From Bacteroidia bacterium (GTDB lineage Bacteria > Bacteroidota > Ignavibacteria > SZUA-365), in the NCBI GenBank assembly GCA_027493955.1, contig JAOSJT010000001.1, positions 2,839,131-2,903,130 of the forward strand: 64,000 bases of DNA, in the 5' to 3' direction. The notes under the pieces are model-generated. The model was given only the letters and a program-made list of their open reading frames with translations. It did no database searches and was not told the DNA's origin. Shown in pieces: positions 26,999 to 36,658 of this stretch (position 1 is the stretch's first letter; every line of letters begins with the position of its first letter). The position numbers and the translations under genes are program-made.

Positions 26999-27103
26999 CA
27001 CCTCCCGTCCATGAAGCCGTACACGCATGTCCAGTCAGCTCACCGGGACAGACTCCGGCGCCATGTCACGCGGCCAAGCCCTCTCACTTTGCAGGAAACT
27101 TCC

Positions 27104-27901
27104 ATGCGCAATTTTTCTCTGCTGTTCATCACCCTGAGCGCCGTTCTCCTTGCCGCCTGCGGATCCGGAAACAATGGCGACGCCCTCCGCGACGATCCAC
27201 CGACCGTAAAAGTGTACGCCGTCAAGAACGTGAAAATCGAGTACGAATACAGCGGCGCGGCCAAGGGGAGTAAAACCCACCTCATCGCGAATTACGGGAT
27301 GTATCAGCGAATGGAAGATGACCTCACCTATACGTTGGGTGGAAACGAACGAACGGTCAGCATCATCGATATCATCGCAGATACCGTGCAATATCACATA
27401 GACAAAACGAAGAACAGCGGCACCCGGACGTCCTTCGAAGTCGCGCGGCTGGAAAAACTCGTCGATGGTTATTCCCCGCAGGAGCTGAAAGATTTCCAGG
27501 CCAGTTACCTGCTGAAAAGCGGTGCGAAGGTTATCGGCAAGGAAACCATTCTGGGGAAAGAATGCACGGTCTACGACCTGGCCATGTCCGGCGTGGTCGT
27601 TTCCCTGTGGAACAGTGTCACCATGCGCTCGAAAATCAAAATGGGCGACAGTGAGATTATCATGACCGCCGTGGATATCGATGAATCGTTCTCTCCGGAC
27701 GCGGACATGTTTGCCCCCCCGAAAGATGCGAAAATCGAGGAACCGCGCATCATCAGCAATTTCCCTGAAGGGCATCCTCCTGTTGACGGCCCATCCGATA
27801 GTCAGATGCCCGAGGGACATCCCCCCGTAGATGCACCCGGAGGCTCCGCACTGCCTGAAGGACACCCGCCCGTCGACGCTCCGTCCGGGGCACAGCGCTA
27901 G
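27104..27901 (+). CDS. lipoprotein with C-terminal PEGHPPVD repeats
   Basis: A 265-residue lipoprotein: the lipobox LLAAC gives Cys19 as the acylation site. The ATG at 27104 has AGGAA upstream; the frame is open further upstream but without signal character. The middle part (YQRMEDDLTYTLGGNERTVSIID ... GKECTVYDLA ... DSEIIMTAVDID) resembles DUF4412/LolA-like barrels that bind hydrophobic ligands. The tail carries three copies of PEGHPPVD separated by 8-9 residue Pro/Ser/Gly linkers. Such a Pro-rich tail may be a tether or binding arm in the periplasm. Function unknown. Confidence 0.82.
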   Translation: MRNFSLLFITLSAVLLAACGSGNNGDALRDDPPTVKVYAVKNVKIEYEYSGAAKGSKTHLIANYGMYQRMEDDLTYTLGGNERTVSIIDIIADTVQYHIDKTKNSGTRTSFEVARLEKLVDGYSPQELKDFQASYLLKSGAKVIGKETILGKECTVYDLAMSGVVVSLWNSVTMRSKIKMGDSEIIMTAVDIDESFSPDADMFAPPKDAKIEEPRIISNFPEGHPPVDGPSDSQMPEGHPPVDAPGGSALPEGHPPVDAPSGAQR

Positions 27902-27973
27902 GCGTGTGAACCACGGCAGACATTTCGCTGTTATGGAAGCTGCATCAGTTTCACGCATTGGAGGCGAACTACA

Positions 27974-28711
27974 ATGAATTCCGGCAATCCCTTTCTCAAA
28001 GAATCACGGCTCCGCGCGATACAGGAATCCGCTGTCGGCTCCGAGACGATGAGCTTCAACGGCGCGCTGAATAAAACGGCGCTGCTTTTTCTGATTCTTC
28101 TCGTCGGCGCCTCCTGGACCTGGTCGGATATGAGCTGGACCGGTGCACAGGGTTTTTCAGGAAAAATGCTCATCGGCTTGCTTGGCGGCTTCGTGCTTGC
28201 CCTTGTCACCGCGTTCAAGCCTCATCTCGCGCGCTACATCTCCCCGGTGTATGCGTTTCTGCAGGGTATGTTTCTCGGCGGACTTTCCTCGATATTTGAG
28301 GGGATGTACCCCGGCATCGTCATACCCGCCATCGTACTCACGTTCGGTATCATGGTCGGTATGCTCGTGACGTATCGATCGGGACTGATCAGAGTCACGG
28401 AAAAATTCCGCATCGGCGTCATCAGCGCCACCATGGGTATAGCGCTGTTTTACCTCATCGCAATGGGACTGGGGTTCTTCGGCATCAGCATCCCTTTTCT
28501 CTTTGAAGGCGGGATGTTCGGGATCCTCTTCAGTCTCTTCGTCATCGTCATCGCAGCGCTCAATCTCGTTTTGGACTTCGATATGATCGAGCAGCTCTCC
28601 GCGGCCGGCATGCCGAAGCATATGGAATGGTATGGTGCCTTCGCGTTGATGGTGACACTCGTGTGGTTATACATCGAGATACTCCGTTTGCTTGCAAAAA
28701 CCCGGGAATGA
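27974..28711 (+). CDS. Bax inhibitor-1/YccA family membrane protein
   Basis: A 245-residue integral membrane protein with about seven helices. It contains typical BI-1/YetJ/YccA segments: the N-terminal NPFLKESRL...TMSFNGALNKT, FLQGMFLGGLSSIFEGMYPGI, and the C-terminal LNLVLDFDMIEQ followed by GAFALMVTLVWLYIEILRLL with the conserved acidic residues of the pH-sensitive calcium-leak channel. GGAGG lies about 9 bases before the ATG. A strong terminator follows. Confidence 0.92.
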   Translation: MNSGNPFLKESRLRAIQESAVGSETMSFNGALNKTALLFLILLVGASWTWSDMSWTGAQGFSGKMLIGLLGGFVLALVTAFKPHLARYISPVYAFLQGMFLGGLSSIFEGMYPGIVIPAIVLTFGIMVGMLVTYRSGLIRVTEKFRIGVISATMGIALFYLIAMGLGFFGISIPFLFEGGMFGILFSLFVIVIAALNLVLDFDMIEQLSAAGMPKHMEWYGAFALMVTLVWLYIEILRLLAKTRE

Positions 28712-28757
28712 CCTCTCCCCTGGGAGATGAGGACAACAGATGTGTTGTCAGGAAAAG

Positions 28758-28790
28758 AAGAGCGGAAGCACTATGGCTTCCGCTCTTTTT
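28758..28790 (+). terminator. rho-independent terminator (likely bidirectional)
   Basis: A 12-base perfect stem AAGAGCGGAAGC/GCTTCCGCTCTT (28758-28769 and 28776-28787) runs into a T5 tract on the plus strand. The minus strand also ends in a T-rich run, so it may serve the convergent gene too. Confidence 0.88.
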
Positions 28791-28827
28791 ATATCATGGG
28801 GATGCTGTGTGCAATGGCGATGCAGAA

Positions 28828-29310
28828 CTAGATCCTTCGCACCTCGGGGGCAGGCACATCGCTGCCAGTATACGGACAGGATGGCGTCGGTTTCGCGCCG
28901 GAATACGGGCACAGTTTCTGACTCTCCGCACTCTCCGTTCCGGAGTCGGCGTTCTTTTCCAGCACAACGCTGATGCCATGTCGCTCAAGCAGGTGAAGAG
29001 CCGTCCAGGTGCAGAAGGCACCATGAGAAGCGGTAACGGTAATGCGGTCGCGCTCGACATCGGCAGACTGTACTCCGCTTAGTGCCGAGAGAAGTTTTTG
29101 CGAGAGCTCCCGTTGTCTCTCGTCACCCTTCACCACAAACACGTGTATGCTTGCCGGCAACGGCTCCGGAGCGGCTGTGACAGACTCAGCGACGCGATGT
29201 TTGCTATATGCGTTCATGCCTCGTTCGGATGCGGGAAAAATGACAAACAGCGCGACAACGACGGTGAGAAATAACAGCACGGTGGTGGATATATGAATCT
29301 TGCTGCGCAT
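28828..29310 (-). CDS. membrane-anchored protein with HMA-like fold and CPY(S/T)G motifs
   Basis: A 160-residue protein with one N-terminal helix (8-25), hence periplasmic or exported. A ferredoxin-like stretch (HVFVVKGDERQRELSQKLL...ADVERDRITVTASHGAFCTWTALHLLERHG) resembles heavy-metal-associated domains but lacks their CxxC. The tail holds two related motifs, CPYSG and CPYTG, 11 residues apart, suggesting metal binding. GAGGTG precedes the ATG by 8 bases. No named family; the function, possibly metal handling, is inference. Confidence 0.68.
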   Translation of the reverse strand: MRSKIHISTTVLLFLTVVVALFVIFPASERGMNAYSKHRVAESVTAAPEPLPASIHVFVVKGDERQRELSQKLLSALSGVQSADVERDRITVTASHGAFCTWTALHLLERHGISVVLEKNADSGTESAESQKLCPYSGAKPTPSCPYTGSDVPAPEVRRI

Positions 29311-29481
29311 GGAAGCACCTCATGGGTTGTGTATGAAGGATGCAACACGCGGGTCAGTGGGAGAATTCCCGGACGGTATTGCATGACGCACGGAGATTAC
29401 GGATTTTCAAAAATGCGTCTTTTCGACCTGTGCTCCTTTGGTCCCTTCCTTCTGAATCACATGATGCACTCACGGATTTTC

Positions 29482-31308
29482 ATGCACAAACCATTCCATA
29501 TCCTCTGTCTCGGTGTTGCTATCACTGTAGCGCACCTTGTTCCCGCAGTCGCGCAAGAAGGCTGGCTCACGCATTTCGAGAAAAGCGGTTTTCGTTCCTC
29601 GCCCGACTATGCCGAGACCATGCGATGGCTGAACCGGCTCGACAGCGCGTCGGAATGGATCTCCGTACAGTCCTTCGGCCTTTCACCGCAAGGGCGTGCC
29701 TTGCCCTTGGTCATCGTATCGAAGGACGGCACATTCAATCCGCAGGCGGCACGCGCCGGAGGAAAAAACATCATCCTCATTCAAGCGGGAATTCATTCCG
29801 GCGAAATTGACGGCAAGGATGCGGGCATGATGCTTCTGCGCGAAATAGCCGTCACACGTACGCTTGCGAAACTCGCCGACCATGCGGTCATTCTCTTCAT
29901 GCCTATCTTCAATGTTGACGGACACGAGCGCCGCAGTCCCTTCAATCGCATCAATCAGGACGGTCCGGACACCATGGGGTGGCGCGTCACGGCGACCAAC
30001 CTGAACCTCAACCGGGATTACATGAAGGCCGACGCTCCTGAAATGAAGGCCTGGCTCCGTACTTTCAACGAATGGATGCCGGATATGCTCATCGACTGTC
30101 ATGTGACAGACGGCATTGATTTTCAGTACAATCTCTCGTACGCCGCGGAAACCTACGGGAACATGCATCCCATCGTTGCGGACTGGCAGAACCGCCTTCA
30201 GTATTGGTTCATCGATGCCATGGAGAAGGCGGGCGACCCTGTCATTCCGTACGTTTTTCCGCGCGAGAACAACGATCTCTCCAAAGGGCTCGTGGACTGG
30301 GCTTCGCAGCCCCGTCTCAGCACGGGATATGCCGCAGTGCGTAACCGGGCCAATCTGCTCATAGAAACGCACAGCCTGAAACCCTTCAAAGACCGCGTGT
30401 ACGCCACGTACAGATTGCTGCAGGCCGTCCTGGAATTCAATGCCGCATATCCGGGTACGCTTCGCGATGTCGTCCGTCGGGCGGAGGAAGACGACAGACA
30501 ACGTTTCAGGTCCGGAGACACGACATCTTTTCCACTTCGGTTTCAGGCCACGGACAAGGCGGATACGATACAATTCAAGGGCTTCGCCACAGAGTTGCGG
30601 AACAGTTCGGTGTCGGGAGGGACATACATCTGGTGGGATCATTCGCAACCGCAGACCGTATCGATTCCTCTCTACCGCGATGTGCAGCCGACACTCGGCG
30701 TCCGTCCGCCCCGCGCATACATTATTCCGCAGGAATGGACGGAGGTGCTTTCGATACTTCGGCTGCACGGCGTCCAATTGCATCGAACGAGCCGGGACGC
30801 GAACATTTCCTGCGAGCGAAGCACCTTCAGCAAAGCGGTGTGGAGAACACGGCCGTACGAAGGGCGCGTACCTGTGAACGTCGAGACACGCAAGGACACG
30901 GCGACACTGCGCATTCCCGCCGGCTCCTTCGTGGTGGATCTCGCGCAATCGTCCGCGCGGGTGGCGATCAATCTTCTTGAAGCCGATGCTCCGGATTCGT
31001 TTGTCTTTTGGGGTTTTTTCAACGCCGTTTTCGAGCAAAAAGAATACTACGAAGCATACATGATGGAAGCCATCGCACCGGAAATGCTGCAGCGGGACGA
31101 GAAACTCCGCGAGGAGTTCGAACAGCGTCTCGCTTCGGACACCGCTTTCGCCTCATCGCCGAGAGCGCGACTGGATTTTTTTTATGAGCGCTCGCCCTGG
31201 TATGATACAGGAATGAACGTCTATCCCGTACTTCGCTGCATGTCGCTGGACGGTCTGCCGCTGCTGCGCGAGGAAGAATGGCAAGCGCATGCTTCTGACG
31301 CTCAATGA
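29482..31308 (+). CDS. secreted M14 family zinc carboxypeptidase
   Basis: A protein of about 608 residues that begins with a signal peptide (ILCLGVAITVAHLVPAVAQ). The M14 zinc ligands His and Glu are in AGIHSGEIDGKDAG, with the third His expected in the DCHVTDG segment. The substrate-binding NLNRDYMK block and the catalytic Glu region NLLIETHSLK are also present, as in dipeptide/muramoyl-type M14 peptidases. ATGs at 29461/29464 and 29482 are all possible starts; the frame further upstream is antisense to the preceding gene. The S9 peptidase follows after about 10 bases, forming a peptide-degrading operon. Confidence 0.88.
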   Translation: MHKPFHILCLGVAITVAHLVPAVAQEGWLTHFEKSGFRSSPDYAETMRWLNRLDSASEWISVQSFGLSPQGRALPLVIVSKDGTFNPQAARAGGKNIILIQAGIHSGEIDGKDAGMMLLREIAVTRTLAKLADHAVILFMPIFNVDGHERRSPFNRINQDGPDTMGWRVTATNLNLNRDYMKADAPEMKAWLRTFNEWMPDMLIDCHVTDGIDFQYNLSYAAETYGNMHPIVADWQNRLQYWFIDAMEKAGDPVIPYVFPRENNDLSKGLVDWASQPRLSTGYAAVRNRANLLIETHSLKPFKDRVYATYRLLQAVLEFNAAYPGTLRDVVRRAEEDDRQRFRSGDTTSFPLRFQATDKADTIQFKGFATELRNSSVSGGTYIWWDHSQPQTVSIPLYRDVQPTLGVRPPRAYIIPQEWTEVLSILRLHGVQLHRTSRDANISCERSTFSKAVWRTRPYEGRVPVNVETRKDTATLRIPAGSFVVDLAQSSARVAINLLEADAPDSFVFWGFFNAVFEQKEYYEAYMMEAIAPEMLQRDEKLREEFEQRLASDTAFASSPRARLDFFYERSPWYDTGMNVYPVLRCMSLDGLPLLREEEWQAHASDAQ

Positions 31309-31318
31309 GAGGATATCC

Positions 31319-33307
31319 ATGCGACTTCAACTTGTTCTTGTACTCAACATCGTTTTGACCGTCGCTTCGTCGTCCCAGCAACGTCCACTGACGCCGGTGG
31401 ACAAAGCATTGTTTCGTACGCCGGCGACACCGGTACTCTCGCCGGTGTCGAACGCCGTGGCCTACACCATTCGCGAGGCCGACACCGCCGCCAATCGCTG
31501 GATTACCCATGTGCATCTGCTGGATGCCGCAGGAAACGGCAGACAGCTGACACGCGGGGCGGAGTCGTGCACTGCGCCGGCATGGTCGCCTGACGGCGCG
31601 CTGGTAAGTTTTCTCTCCACGCGTGCAGGCCTGGGCGCGAACGGAGAACGCTCGAAGGGGAATACGGCCCTGTTTGGCATTCCGATGACCGGCGGTGAGG
31701 CGCGTCTGCTTGCCGCACCCGAAGAGGATGTTCTTGAGTACGTCTGGTCTCCCGACGGATCACACATCGCCTTCCTTACGATGGGAGCGCTGCCGGACAG
31801 CTCTCTGGCCATCCAAAAGCGTCGGGCACAGCGCAAACTCAACCTCACGGCAGCGTCCGATCCCAAGCCGGGCCGCACGCTCTGGCTGCTGACTGTTTCA
31901 TCGGGCCAGATACGGCGGATCGCCGATCTCGACGGCGGGGTGGCCAACTTCGTCTTCTTTCCGGACGGAGAGCGGCTGGCCTATCAGACCAATTACTCCG
32001 GGGAGTACAATGATGAACAGAAGCACGATCTATGGGTGACAGACCTCTCCGGCGTGACCACGCGGCTCACCGACATGGATGGTCCGGAAAGAAAACCACG
32101 CATCTCCCCCGATGGCCGTTTCATAGCCTATCTCAGTCAGACCGTACCGGATATCGAGTTCGCGAAAACGGAAATCTCTTTGCTCGATATGACGACCCGA
32201 CAAACCCGGAGGGTCACCGCCAACGCAATACATTCCGTCGCTGACATGCACTGGTTGCCCGACGGATCACTGCTGGCACTGTTCAATGTCGGCACTTCTG
32301 CGGAGTTGCATCTCGTTGACCCCGGAAGCGGAGCGCTGCGACGTGTCACAGATCCCGCCATTGTGGTTTCCGAGGTTCATGCCTCACGGAGCGGCACGGC
32401 GGTATTTACCGCCGAAGGTGTCGCCTCGCTCCGCGAACTCTATTTACAATCCCGCGACGGCAGCACGCTGCGCACCCGGTTTTCCGATCAACTCAAGCCC
32501 TTCCTCCTCGGCAAACAGGAAGTCATCACCATTCGAAGCGACGATAACCTCTTCGACATTGAGGCCGTTCTGGTAACACCGCCCACGATGAAGCCCGGCA
32601 CTCCGGTGCCACTGCTCCTTGCGTATCATGGAGGACCGTACGGCGACTTCGACAACAAATTTTTCCAGGCGTATCCCGCTCATATTCTGGCGGCGCACGG
32701 TATAGCGACCGTCATGCCCAACGTCCGCGGCAGCTCCGGCTACAGCGATGCGTTCGGGCAGGCGAACCGTTATGATCTCGGCGGCGGCGATTTTCGTGAT
32801 GCCATGCGCATCGTTGACGCGCTTGTCACGCGCGGGGTAGCGGACAGCGGCAGAATGGCAGTGATGGGCGGGAGTTACGGCGGGTACATGACGAATTGGA
32901 CAATATCGCAAACACAGCGCTTCAAAGCGGCTGTATCGCTGTTCGGCATCTTCAGCTGGTTTACCGACTGGAGCAATTCCTGGCAACCAGTGTTTGAGGT
33001 CATGTATCTCGGATACAACTACTGGGAAAAACCGCTCGATATGAACAATCTCTGGATCGCACGTGCGCCGCAAACGTATGCGCGCAGTATCACGACGCCG
33101 ACACTGATTCTCCAGGGTGACAAAGATCAATACACCAACCTCGCGAATTCACGCGAAATGTATCAGGCCCTGCACGCCCTCGGCTGCGAGGTGGAATTCG
33201 TTGTCTATCACGGTGCCGGACATGGACTGCGGAATACCCCAAATCAGTGGATTGACTCAATGGAACGTTCCGTGCAGTGGATACGCGGGAGAATAGACAC
33301 GCGGTAA
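31319..33307 (+). CDS. S9 family peptidase (acylaminoacyl-/dipeptidyl-peptidase type), exported
   Basis: A 662-residue serine peptidase with signal peptide (residues 1-20), a beta-propeller with TolB-like WSPDG repeats (about 60-390) and a C-terminal alpha/beta-hydrolase domain. The nucleophile Ser is in VMGGSYGGYMTNW, the Asp in LQGDKDQYTNLANS and the His in VYHGAGHGLRN. The propeller limits access to short peptides. AGAGGA lies 5 bases before ATG 31319. It is coupled to the M14 carboxypeptidase gene, so together they would trim oligopeptides in the periplasm. Confidence 0.93.
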   Translation: MRLQLVLVLNIVLTVASSSQQRPLTPVDKALFRTPATPVLSPVSNAVAYTIREADTAANRWITHVHLLDAAGNGRQLTRGAESCTAPAWSPDGALVSFLSTRAGLGANGERSKGNTALFGIPMTGGEARLLAAPEEDVLEYVWSPDGSHIAFLTMGALPDSSLAIQKRRAQRKLNLTAASDPKPGRTLWLLTVSSGQIRRIADLDGGVANFVFFPDGERLAYQTNYSGEYNDEQKHDLWVTDLSGVTTRLTDMDGPERKPRISPDGRFIAYLSQTVPDIEFAKTEISLLDMTTRQTRRVTANAIHSVADMHWLPDGSLLALFNVGTSAELHLVDPGSGALRRVTDPAIVVSEVHASRSGTAVFTAEGVASLRELYLQSRDGSTLRTRFSDQLKPFLLGKQEVITIRSDDNLFDIEAVLVTPPTMKPGTPVPLLLAYHGGPYGDFDNKFFQAYPAHILAAHGIATVMPNVRGSSGYSDAFGQANRYDLGGGDFRDAMRIVDALVTRGVADSGRMAVMGGSYGGYMTNWTISQTQRFKAAVSLFGIFSWFTDWSNSWQPVFEVMYLGYNYWEKPLDMNNLWIARAPQTYARSITTPTLILQGDKDQYTNLANSREMYQALHALGCEVEFVVYHGAGHGLRNTPNQWIDSMERSVQWIRGRIDTR

Positions 33308-33373
33308 ATCCGGAGGCCCGCCCGGCAAGATGCTGCGGTGCGCCTGCTGCGCGTCGGGTGATACGGACGGTAC

Positions 33374-35398
33374 CTATGTGGCAGATTGGCCCGATATGCG
33401 CTGTATCTCATCGCGCAACTGCGCGGCGCGTTCGAACTCCAGGTCTTTCGCGGCTTCCATCATTTCTTTCTGAAGCTGGTCGAGCAGTTCCCGCTTCTGC
33501 TCGCTCGTCATGTAGCGGAGAACGGGTTCAGCTACCATGCGCGGCTTCTGTCTCTCGGCTATTCGTTCGTCGCGACGCGACTTGAGATCGGCAATAGCGG
33601 TGGAGTGCAGAATTTCCTCCATCGATTTCCTGATTGTCTCGGGATTGATGTTATTCTCGATGTTGTAGCTCGTCTGCAGATCCCGTCGGCGCCGGGTTTC
33701 ATCCATGACCTTGCGCATCGAATCCGTGACGCGGTCGGCGTACATGATGACGCGCCCGTCCGCGTTTCGCGCTGTGCGTCCGGCAATCTGCATAATGGCG
33801 CTCTCGCTGCGAAGGAAGCCCTCCTTGTCCGCGTCCAGAATGGCGACGAGCGACACCTCCGGCAGATCCAGTCCCTCGCGCAGCAGGTTGACGCCGACCA
33901 GTACGTCGAAGCTTCCGAGACGCAAGTCGCGGAGAATTTCCACGCGCTCCAGTGAATCGATATCGGAGTGCATATAGCGTACGCGTATACCAATATTTTC
34001 CAGATACTCCGTCAAATCTTCGGACATGCGCTTCGTCAGCGTGGTGACAAGCACGCGCTCCTGTTTTACCGCACGGTCCCGTATTTCAGCGATCAGATCG
34101 TCAATCTGATTTTTGATCGGTCGGACTTCCATCGGCGGGTCGAGCAGGCCTGTGGGCCGGATGATTTGCTCAACAACGACACCACCGGATTGCGTGAGTT
34201 CGTGTGGCCCCGGAGTCGCGCTGACGAACACACATTGCCGTATCATCGCTTCAAATTCATCAAATTTCAATGGTCTGTTGTCAAGCGCCGACGGCAAGCG
34301 GAAGCCGTGCTCGACGAGCGTGCTTTTTCGCACTCTGTCACCGTTGTACATGGCGCGGATTTGCGGAAGCGTCTGGTGCGATTCGTCAATGATCATCAGG
34401 AAGTCATCGGGAAAATAATCCAGCAGACACTCGGGGCGTTCCCCTGGCGCTCTGCCGGCCAGGTGGCGCGAATAATTCTCGACTCCTGAGCAGTAACCGA
34501 TTTCTTTCATCATTTCCAGATCGTAACGCGTTCGCTGCTCGAGACGTTGCGCCTCGAGATATTTTCCGCAGCTGCGAAAATATTCCAGACGTTCCTCGAG
34601 TTCCTTTTCTATGTCAACAATCGCGCGCTTGAGCTCTTCGTCGGTGGTGAGAAAATGCTTCGCGGGATACACTGCCGCCGATTCCACTTTCTCGAGGACT
34701 TTCCCTGTCATCCTGTCGACGAGCGACAGCGCCTCGATCTCGTCGCCGAAGAACTCCACTCGCAGCACTTCCTCGGATTCGAAGGCCTGAATGATCTCGA
34801 TGACGTCTCCCCGGACCCGAAAGGTACCGCGCGTGAAATCGAAATCATTACGGACATAATGGATGCTGCTGAGCTTGCGCAGGAAATCGTTTCTCTCAAT
34901 CTGCTCCCCCAGCCGGATAAGTACGAGTTGATCGGCGTAGGTGTTCTTCGAGCCGATGCCGTAGATGCAGGAAACCGATGCGATGATGACGACGTCGCGG
35001 CGTCCTTCCACCAACGCCGTAGTTGCCTTGAGTCGCAGGCGGTCAATCTCGTCATTGACCGCCATATCCTTCTCGATGTAGGTATCTGTGGAGGGAATGT
35101 AGGCCTCGGGTTGATAGTAATCGTAGTAGGAAATGAAGAACTCTACCGCGTTATGCGGAAAAAAGGACTTGAATTCTCCGTATAGTTGTGCCGCGAGTGT
35201 TTTGTTGTGCGAGATGACCAGGGTCGGCTTTCCGACCGTCGCGATGAGATTGGAAATCGTAAAGGTCTTTCCGCTGCCGGTGACCCCCAACAAGGTCTGA
35301 TACCGGTCTCCCCGCTCAACGCCTTCCACCAACTGGCGTATGGCATCCGGTTGGTCGCCGGTCGGTTTGTATTCTGATTCGAGCTGAAACGCTTTCAT
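33374..35398 (-). CDS. uvrB: UvrABC system protein B
   Basis: A 674-residue nucleotide-excision-repair helicase-like damage verifier. It shows Walker A (GVTGSGKT), the [32 protein letters not shown] block, the beta-hairpin region ([16 protein letters not shown]), DEAD-like [32 protein letters not shown], and a C-terminal UVR motif ([28 protein letters not shown]) for UvrC binding. ATG 35398 matches the family N-terminus ([14 protein letters not shown]); the frame is open 18 codons further but without homology. Confidence 0.97.
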   Translation of the reverse strand: MKAFQLESEYKPTGDQPDAIRQLVEGVERGDRYQTLLGVTGSGKTFTISNLIATVGKPTLVISHNKTLAAQLYGEFKSFFPHNAVEFFISYYDYYQPEAYIPSTDTYIEKDMAVNDEIDRLRLKATTALVEGRRDVVIIASVSCIYGIGSKNTYADQLVLIRLGEQIERNDFLRKLSSIHYVRNDFDFTRGTFRVRGDVIEIIQAFESEEVLRVEFFGDEIEALSLVDRMTGKVLEKVESAAVYPAKHFLTTDEELKRAIVDIEKELEERLEYFRSCGKYLEAQRLEQRTRYDLEMMKEIGYCSGVENYSRHLAGRAPGERPECLLDYFPDDFLMIIDESHQTLPQIRAMYNGDRVRKSTLVEHGFRLPSALDNRPLKFDEFEAMIRQCVFVSATPGPHELTQSGGVVVEQIIRPTGLLDPPMEVRPIKNQIDDLIAEIRDRAVKQERVLVTTLTKRMSEDLTEYLENIGIRVRYMHSDIDSLERVEILRDLRLGSFDVLVGVNLLREGLDLPEVSLVAILDADKEGFLRSESAIMQIAGRTARNADGRVIMYADRVTDSMRKVMDETRRRRDLQTSYNIENNINPETIRKSMEEILHSTAIADLKSRRDERIAERQKPRMVAEPVLRYMTSEQKRELLDQLQKEMMEAAKDLEFERAAQLRDEIQRISGQSAT

Positions 35399-35540
35399 GC
35401 TGTTTTCTTTCCAAATATGTGCATCCATCAATCTGCACAATACCACGGACATCCGGAAGAGTGGAGTTTCTACCGCTCGCGGCGGACCACTTCGCTGCGA
35501 GAGGGATGTGTTCGCTTCTCTCTCGTCATGCCACCGGTAC

Positions 35541-36434
35541 TCACATGGATCTCATCGCCGCGAGCCCATCGTACACAGTGGTGAATTGAATACCGGTTCT
35601 CTCGATTGTTTTCGAACAATCGAGAGAACAGTCATCCGTAGAGCTCAGGGGCGGCTTTCGTTCGAGAACTGTTGCCGAGATTCCTTCCGTGGAAAAGCCA
35701 TACGCCGCTGCGATACGGCAACCCGCTTCGTAGCGGGACAGTCGCTCCGGTCCTCCGGCATGGATGATCCCCGGCGCGATCTCCTCATGCAGAAGGACAC
35801 GAACCAACTGCGCCACATCGGGGGCATACAACAGTGAACGGTATTGATTCGTGTACAGACGCAAAGGACGTCCGTCCCTGAGTGCGCTCAGTGTCCAGGC
35901 CAACATGGCACCTTCTCGGTTGAATGGTCCGGGGCCGTACATCAGCGCCGTACGGATACTATGCGCATCTGGGTGTATGCGGTGTATCGCCGTTTCAGCA
36001 GCGGCTTTGGTCACACCGTACACCGACACTGGTGAGGTTGCGGCATTCTCGTGGTATGGGCCGTCGGAACCGTCAAAAACCAGATCCGTCGAAATGTGAA
36101 TGAGGCGAACACCAGCAGCAGCGCAGCACTCGGCAATGATGCGGGCGGAGGTGGTGTTGATCAATTGCGCCTGGGCGGGATCGGCATCGCAGGCAGCTCT
36201 GGACGCGATCGCGGCACAGTGAACGACAGCATCGAAATTGCGAAGAAGACCCGGCATGACTGATCCGACCATCTCAAGGTCGAAACGCACCCACGATGCG
36301 GCGACGGATCGGTCCGGCAGTGCTTGATGCCACGCACCCGTCACGTCTACCCCGACGGAAGTCAATCCGCGGGCGATGTTCCAGCCCAGAAAGCCGGCTG
36401 CACCGGTAATGAGAACTCGCTGCCGTTCCGGCAT
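35541..36434 (-). CDS. RmlD-like NAD(P)-dependent sugar reductase (SDR family)
   Basis: A 297-residue extended SDR of the dTDP-4-dehydrorhamnose reductase family. It has the [15 protein letters not shown] dinucleotide motif, [17 protein letters not shown] (typical of RmlD), YGVTKAAAE with the catalytic Tyr/Lys, and ALMYGPG. It probably acts on a dTDP- or other NDP-sugar for surface glycans. ATG 36434 has GAGGT 5 bases upstream; ATG 36467 does not. A 15-base perfect inverted repeat lies within the last 30 codons. Confidence 0.8.
   Translation of the reverse strand: MPERQRVLITGAAGFLGWNIARGLTSVGVDVTGAWHQALPDRSVAASWVRFDLEMVGSVMPGLLRNFDAVVHCAAIASRAACDADPAQAQLINTTSARIIAECCAAAGVRLIHISTDLVFDGSDGPYHENAATSPVSVYGVTKAAAETAIHRIHPDAHSIRTALMYGPGPFNREGAMLAWTLSALRDGRPLRLYTNQYRSLLYAPDVAQLVRVLLHEEIAPGIIHAGGPERLSRYEAGCRIAAAYGFSTEGISATVLERKPPLSSTDDCSLDCSKTIERTGIQFTTVYDGLAAMRSM
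35596..35629. repeat. 34-base perfect hairpin inside the RmlD-like gene
   Basis: Arms of 15 bases (plus strand GTTCTCTCGATTGTT and its exact complement AACAATCGAGAGAAC) enclose a TTCG loop. It lies about 55-89 bases before the stop codon and is not followed by a T tract on either strand. Confidence 0.85.
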
Positions 36435-36618
36435 ACTGTACCTCACCTCGTTCGTCAGTTCAAACATGGATCGCCGCGTCCCGCGTAAGCTGTGCGCAGG
36501 AATAGGACGAACTTTCTCGGTGCGCAGCCTCCGCGATACCGCTGTCGCATGGTACGAATTTTCTCCTGTTCATTGCGACACCCGGGACCCCCGACCGGAT
36601 TACCATGGATTTTTTCGG

Positions 36619-36626
36619 TATATTTG
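36619..36626 (+). promoter_or_regulatory. promoter -7 element of DEAD-box helicase gene
   Basis: TATATTTG, a perfect TAnnTTTG match, 33 bases upstream of ATG 36659. If used, transcription starts near 36633, so the in-frame ATG at 36605 cannot be the start. Confidence 0.45.
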
Positions 36627-36658
36627 ATGATGCTAAAGAACAAAGAGAATTTCACGAC

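Noticed and set aside
29683-31038. 451-codon open frame on the minus strand
   Set aside because: It lies wholly antisense to the M14 carboxypeptidase gene, which has clear motifs. Long antisense frames are common in GC-biased DNA.
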